Positions 50,999-52,257 of a stretch of 52,257 bases of DNA are shown in pieces (position 1 is the first letter of the stretch; each line of letters begins with the position of its first letter). The DNA comes from Pseudomonadota bacterium (GTDB lineage: Bacteria; Myxococcota_A; UBA796; SXON01). Under the pieces are notes generated by a model. The model did no database searches. It was not told where the DNA came from and worked only from the letters and a program-made list of their open reading frames with translations. Both the position numbers and the translations under genes were made by a program. The stretch lies in the NCBI GenBank assembly GCA_030684355.1, contig JAUXTN010000070.1, positions 1 to 52,257 of the forward strand. Direction: 5' to 3'.

Positions 50999-52257
50999 CT
51001 ACTCGCCGGCGAGCGCGCCGAGCTCCGGGTGGCGAAGGAGCGAGGTCTCCCCGGCCTCGCGCGTGGGCGCCTCGGCGAGCGCCGCCTCGCGCGCGCGTTG
51101 GGCCGCAGTCCGATCGCCGCTCGCCAGCGCGATCTCCGCGAGGATGGCGCGGGCCGTCACGCGCTCCGACCACTCCGAAGCGTCGGCGGGAGCCTCCAGG
51201 GCGGCGAGGAGCTCTCGCTCCGCACGCTCGGCGTCCCCCGCGAGCCACGCCGCCCGGCCCCGGGCCACCAGCAACCAACGCGCGTCCGCCGAGCGATGGG
51301 CGAGCGCGCGAGGGTCCGGCGCCCTGAGGAGGGCCTCGCGCACCTCGGCGTCCTGCGCGTGGTCGGTGGTCGATCCCTCCCAGACCGCGCGGAAGCGGGC
51401 GAGCGCGTCGGGCGAGGACCAGAACGTCGCGTCGTCGGGCTGGAGACGCGGCACGGCGAGCGCGGCGGCCGTCGCAAGCTCGGGGGCGACGGCTTCCACG
51501 CGTGGGCGGAGCCCCCACACCGAGACCTCGTCGATCTGCACGCGCGCGAGCGGCCCCACGGGCCCCGTCTGCAGCGCCGTCATGTCGAGGACCCAGTCCG
51601 CGCCGCCCTGGTCGAGGGGGGAGATCGTGCACTGGAGCAGCGGGCCGTGGTCGTCGCGGGCGGAGAGCCAGCCGCCCCGCCCGGAGAGCACCACGTCGAG
51701 GACGATGCGCGCGCCGAGCGCCGCCCCCGACTGGAGGGCACCGTGGTGGCAGCCCGCCGGCGCGGGGCGGCGGAACACGGTCTCGTGGAGGAGGAACCCG
51801 CCGCCGCCCATCGTGAAGGTGCGGAAGATCGCGGCTTCGACGCCGGGGGGGCCGAGCCGGACGGTCACCCCGCTCCCCCACTCCTGGCGCGCCACCCGGA
51901 GGCCGATGCGCGCGCGTACCTCGTCTCCGAGGCGCTCGAGCGGGAGGCGCGCGAGGACCCCCGCCCCGGCCACCGCCTCCGCGTCCAGCGTGCCGTCGCG
52001 CAGGTTCCACCGGGCGAGCCCTGGGCGGAGCTGCCATGCCGGATCGCGTAGCGCGTCGTGGGGCGCGTCGGTGACCGCGTCCACCAGCGCGCCGACGTCC
52101 AACGCCGGCAGCGCCGCGGCGGCCTCCCGCGCGCGGTCGAACGCGCCCGCGGCCACCCACGCGTCGAGCGCCTTCGCCCACGCGACGCCCGCGTCGGGGC
52201 CCCCGAGCCGGGCCGCCTCCGCCCACGCGTTCCCGGCGCCGTCGGTGTCCCCGGCGG
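50999..52257 (-). CDS. TPR-like protein, N-terminus cut by the window edge
   Basis: The frame stays open to the edge of the window, so at least 418 residues are present and the start is outside. The N-terminal part shows TPR-like helices (AWAEAARLGG, VAWAKALDAWVAAGAFDRAREAAAALPAL). A strand-rich middle (VTVRLGPPGVEAAIFRTFTM, LLQCTISPLDQ, WVLDMTALQTG) resembles a jelly-roll or LamG-type fold. The C-terminal part again has helical repeats (AWLAGDAERAERELLAALEA, AEIALASGDRTAAQRAREAA). This layout is seen at the C-terminal end of some myxobacterial Ser/Thr kinases, but no kinase motif is inside the window. It is just upstream of the FHA-type activator, which would make a kinase assignment attractive but unproven. 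Confidence 0.7.
   Translation of the reverse strand, partial: AGDTDGAGNAWAEAARLGGPDAGVAWAKALDAWVAAGAFDRAREAAAALPALDVGALVDAVTDAPHDALRDPAWQLRPGLARWNLRDGTLDAEAVAGAGVLARLPLERLGDEVRARIGLRVARQEWGSGVTVRLGPPGVEAAIFRTFTMGGGGFLLHETVFRRPAPAGCHHGALQSGAALGARIVLDVVLSGRGGWLSARDDHGPLLQCTISPLDQGGADWVLDMTALQTGPVGPLARVQIDEVSVWGLRPRVEAVAPELATAAALAVPRLQPDDATFWSSPDALARFRAVWEGSTTDHAQDAEVREALLRAPDPRALAHRSADARWLLVARGRAAWLAGDAERAERELLAALEAPADASEWSERVTARAILAEIALASGDRTAAQRAREAALAEAPTREAGETSLLRHPELGALAGE

Noticed and set aside
1..52257. CRISPR array, tRNA or rRNA genes, insertion sequences
   Set aside because: No regularly spaced repeat-spacer unit, no cloverleaf or rRNA-like sequence and no transposase was seen. The repeats found are short and local.

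Overview
The window is very GC-rich (roughly 70% or more by eye) with strongly G/C-biased third codon positions. It most likely comes from a member of the Myxococcota. The best lineage evidence is two secreted proteins (genes ending at 12051 and 14974) that finish in a MYXO-CTERM-like tail: a CGC motif, a hydrophobic stretch and an Arg cluster. A CheB-CheR-PAS-kinase fusion, an FHA-type sigma54 activator and large lipid megasynthases also fit that group. No rRNA, tRNA, CRISPR array, insertion sequence or phage gene was found. The right edge cuts one gene.

Layout. 46-4849: glycosyltransferase, membrane-anchored nuclease-like protein, small coiled-coil protein, prmA, FAD amine oxidase. 4850-5285: a frameshifted gene remnant. 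5286-14974: a phytase/esterase-like lipoprotein, divergent from a tightly overlapping five-gene alpha-glucan operon (GH13 amylase, LamB-type porin, glucoamylase, second GH13 amylase, MYXO-CTERM protein). 14975-18447: CapA-like lipoprotein, polytopic membrane protein, hslR. 18519-24224: complete Lhr-Core DNA-repair operon (exonuclease, ATP-dependent ligase, Lhr-Core helicase, PdeM phosphoesterase). 24236-30960: LuxR-type regulator, remnant of an ETHE1-like sulfur dioxygenase gene, a 1648-residue CheB/CheR/PAS/histidine kinase/receiver fusion and a single-domain response regulator. 31228-35845: three overlapping genes for an FtsK/EssC-like ATPase, a WXG100-like protein and a coiled-coil membrane protein, resembling a reduced type VII secretion module in a Gram-negative. 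35991-38812: two coupled FAD oxidoreductases. 38846-49314: a fully overlapping five-gene lipid cluster. 49534-52257: FHA-type sigma54 activator and a partial TPR-like gene.

The most interesting region is 38846-50964. A fatty acyl-AMP ligase, an adenylation-ACP-thioester reductase protein and a 1543-residue ACP-FkbH-PCP-thioester reductase-(lipocalin-like) protein sit with their own phosphopantetheinyl transferase and a SnoaL-like protein. No ketosynthase or condensation domain is present. A good -24/-12 sigma54 promoter lies 17 nt upstream of the first gene, preceded by three copies of GGAACSGTTC at about -76 to -119. The adjacent gene encodes a sigma54 activator with an intact GAFTGA loop, so promoter, enhancer and activator appear to form one local regulatory unit. 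The chemistry suggested is activation and reduction of a fatty acid together with loading of a glyceryl unit. That is an inference from domain content.
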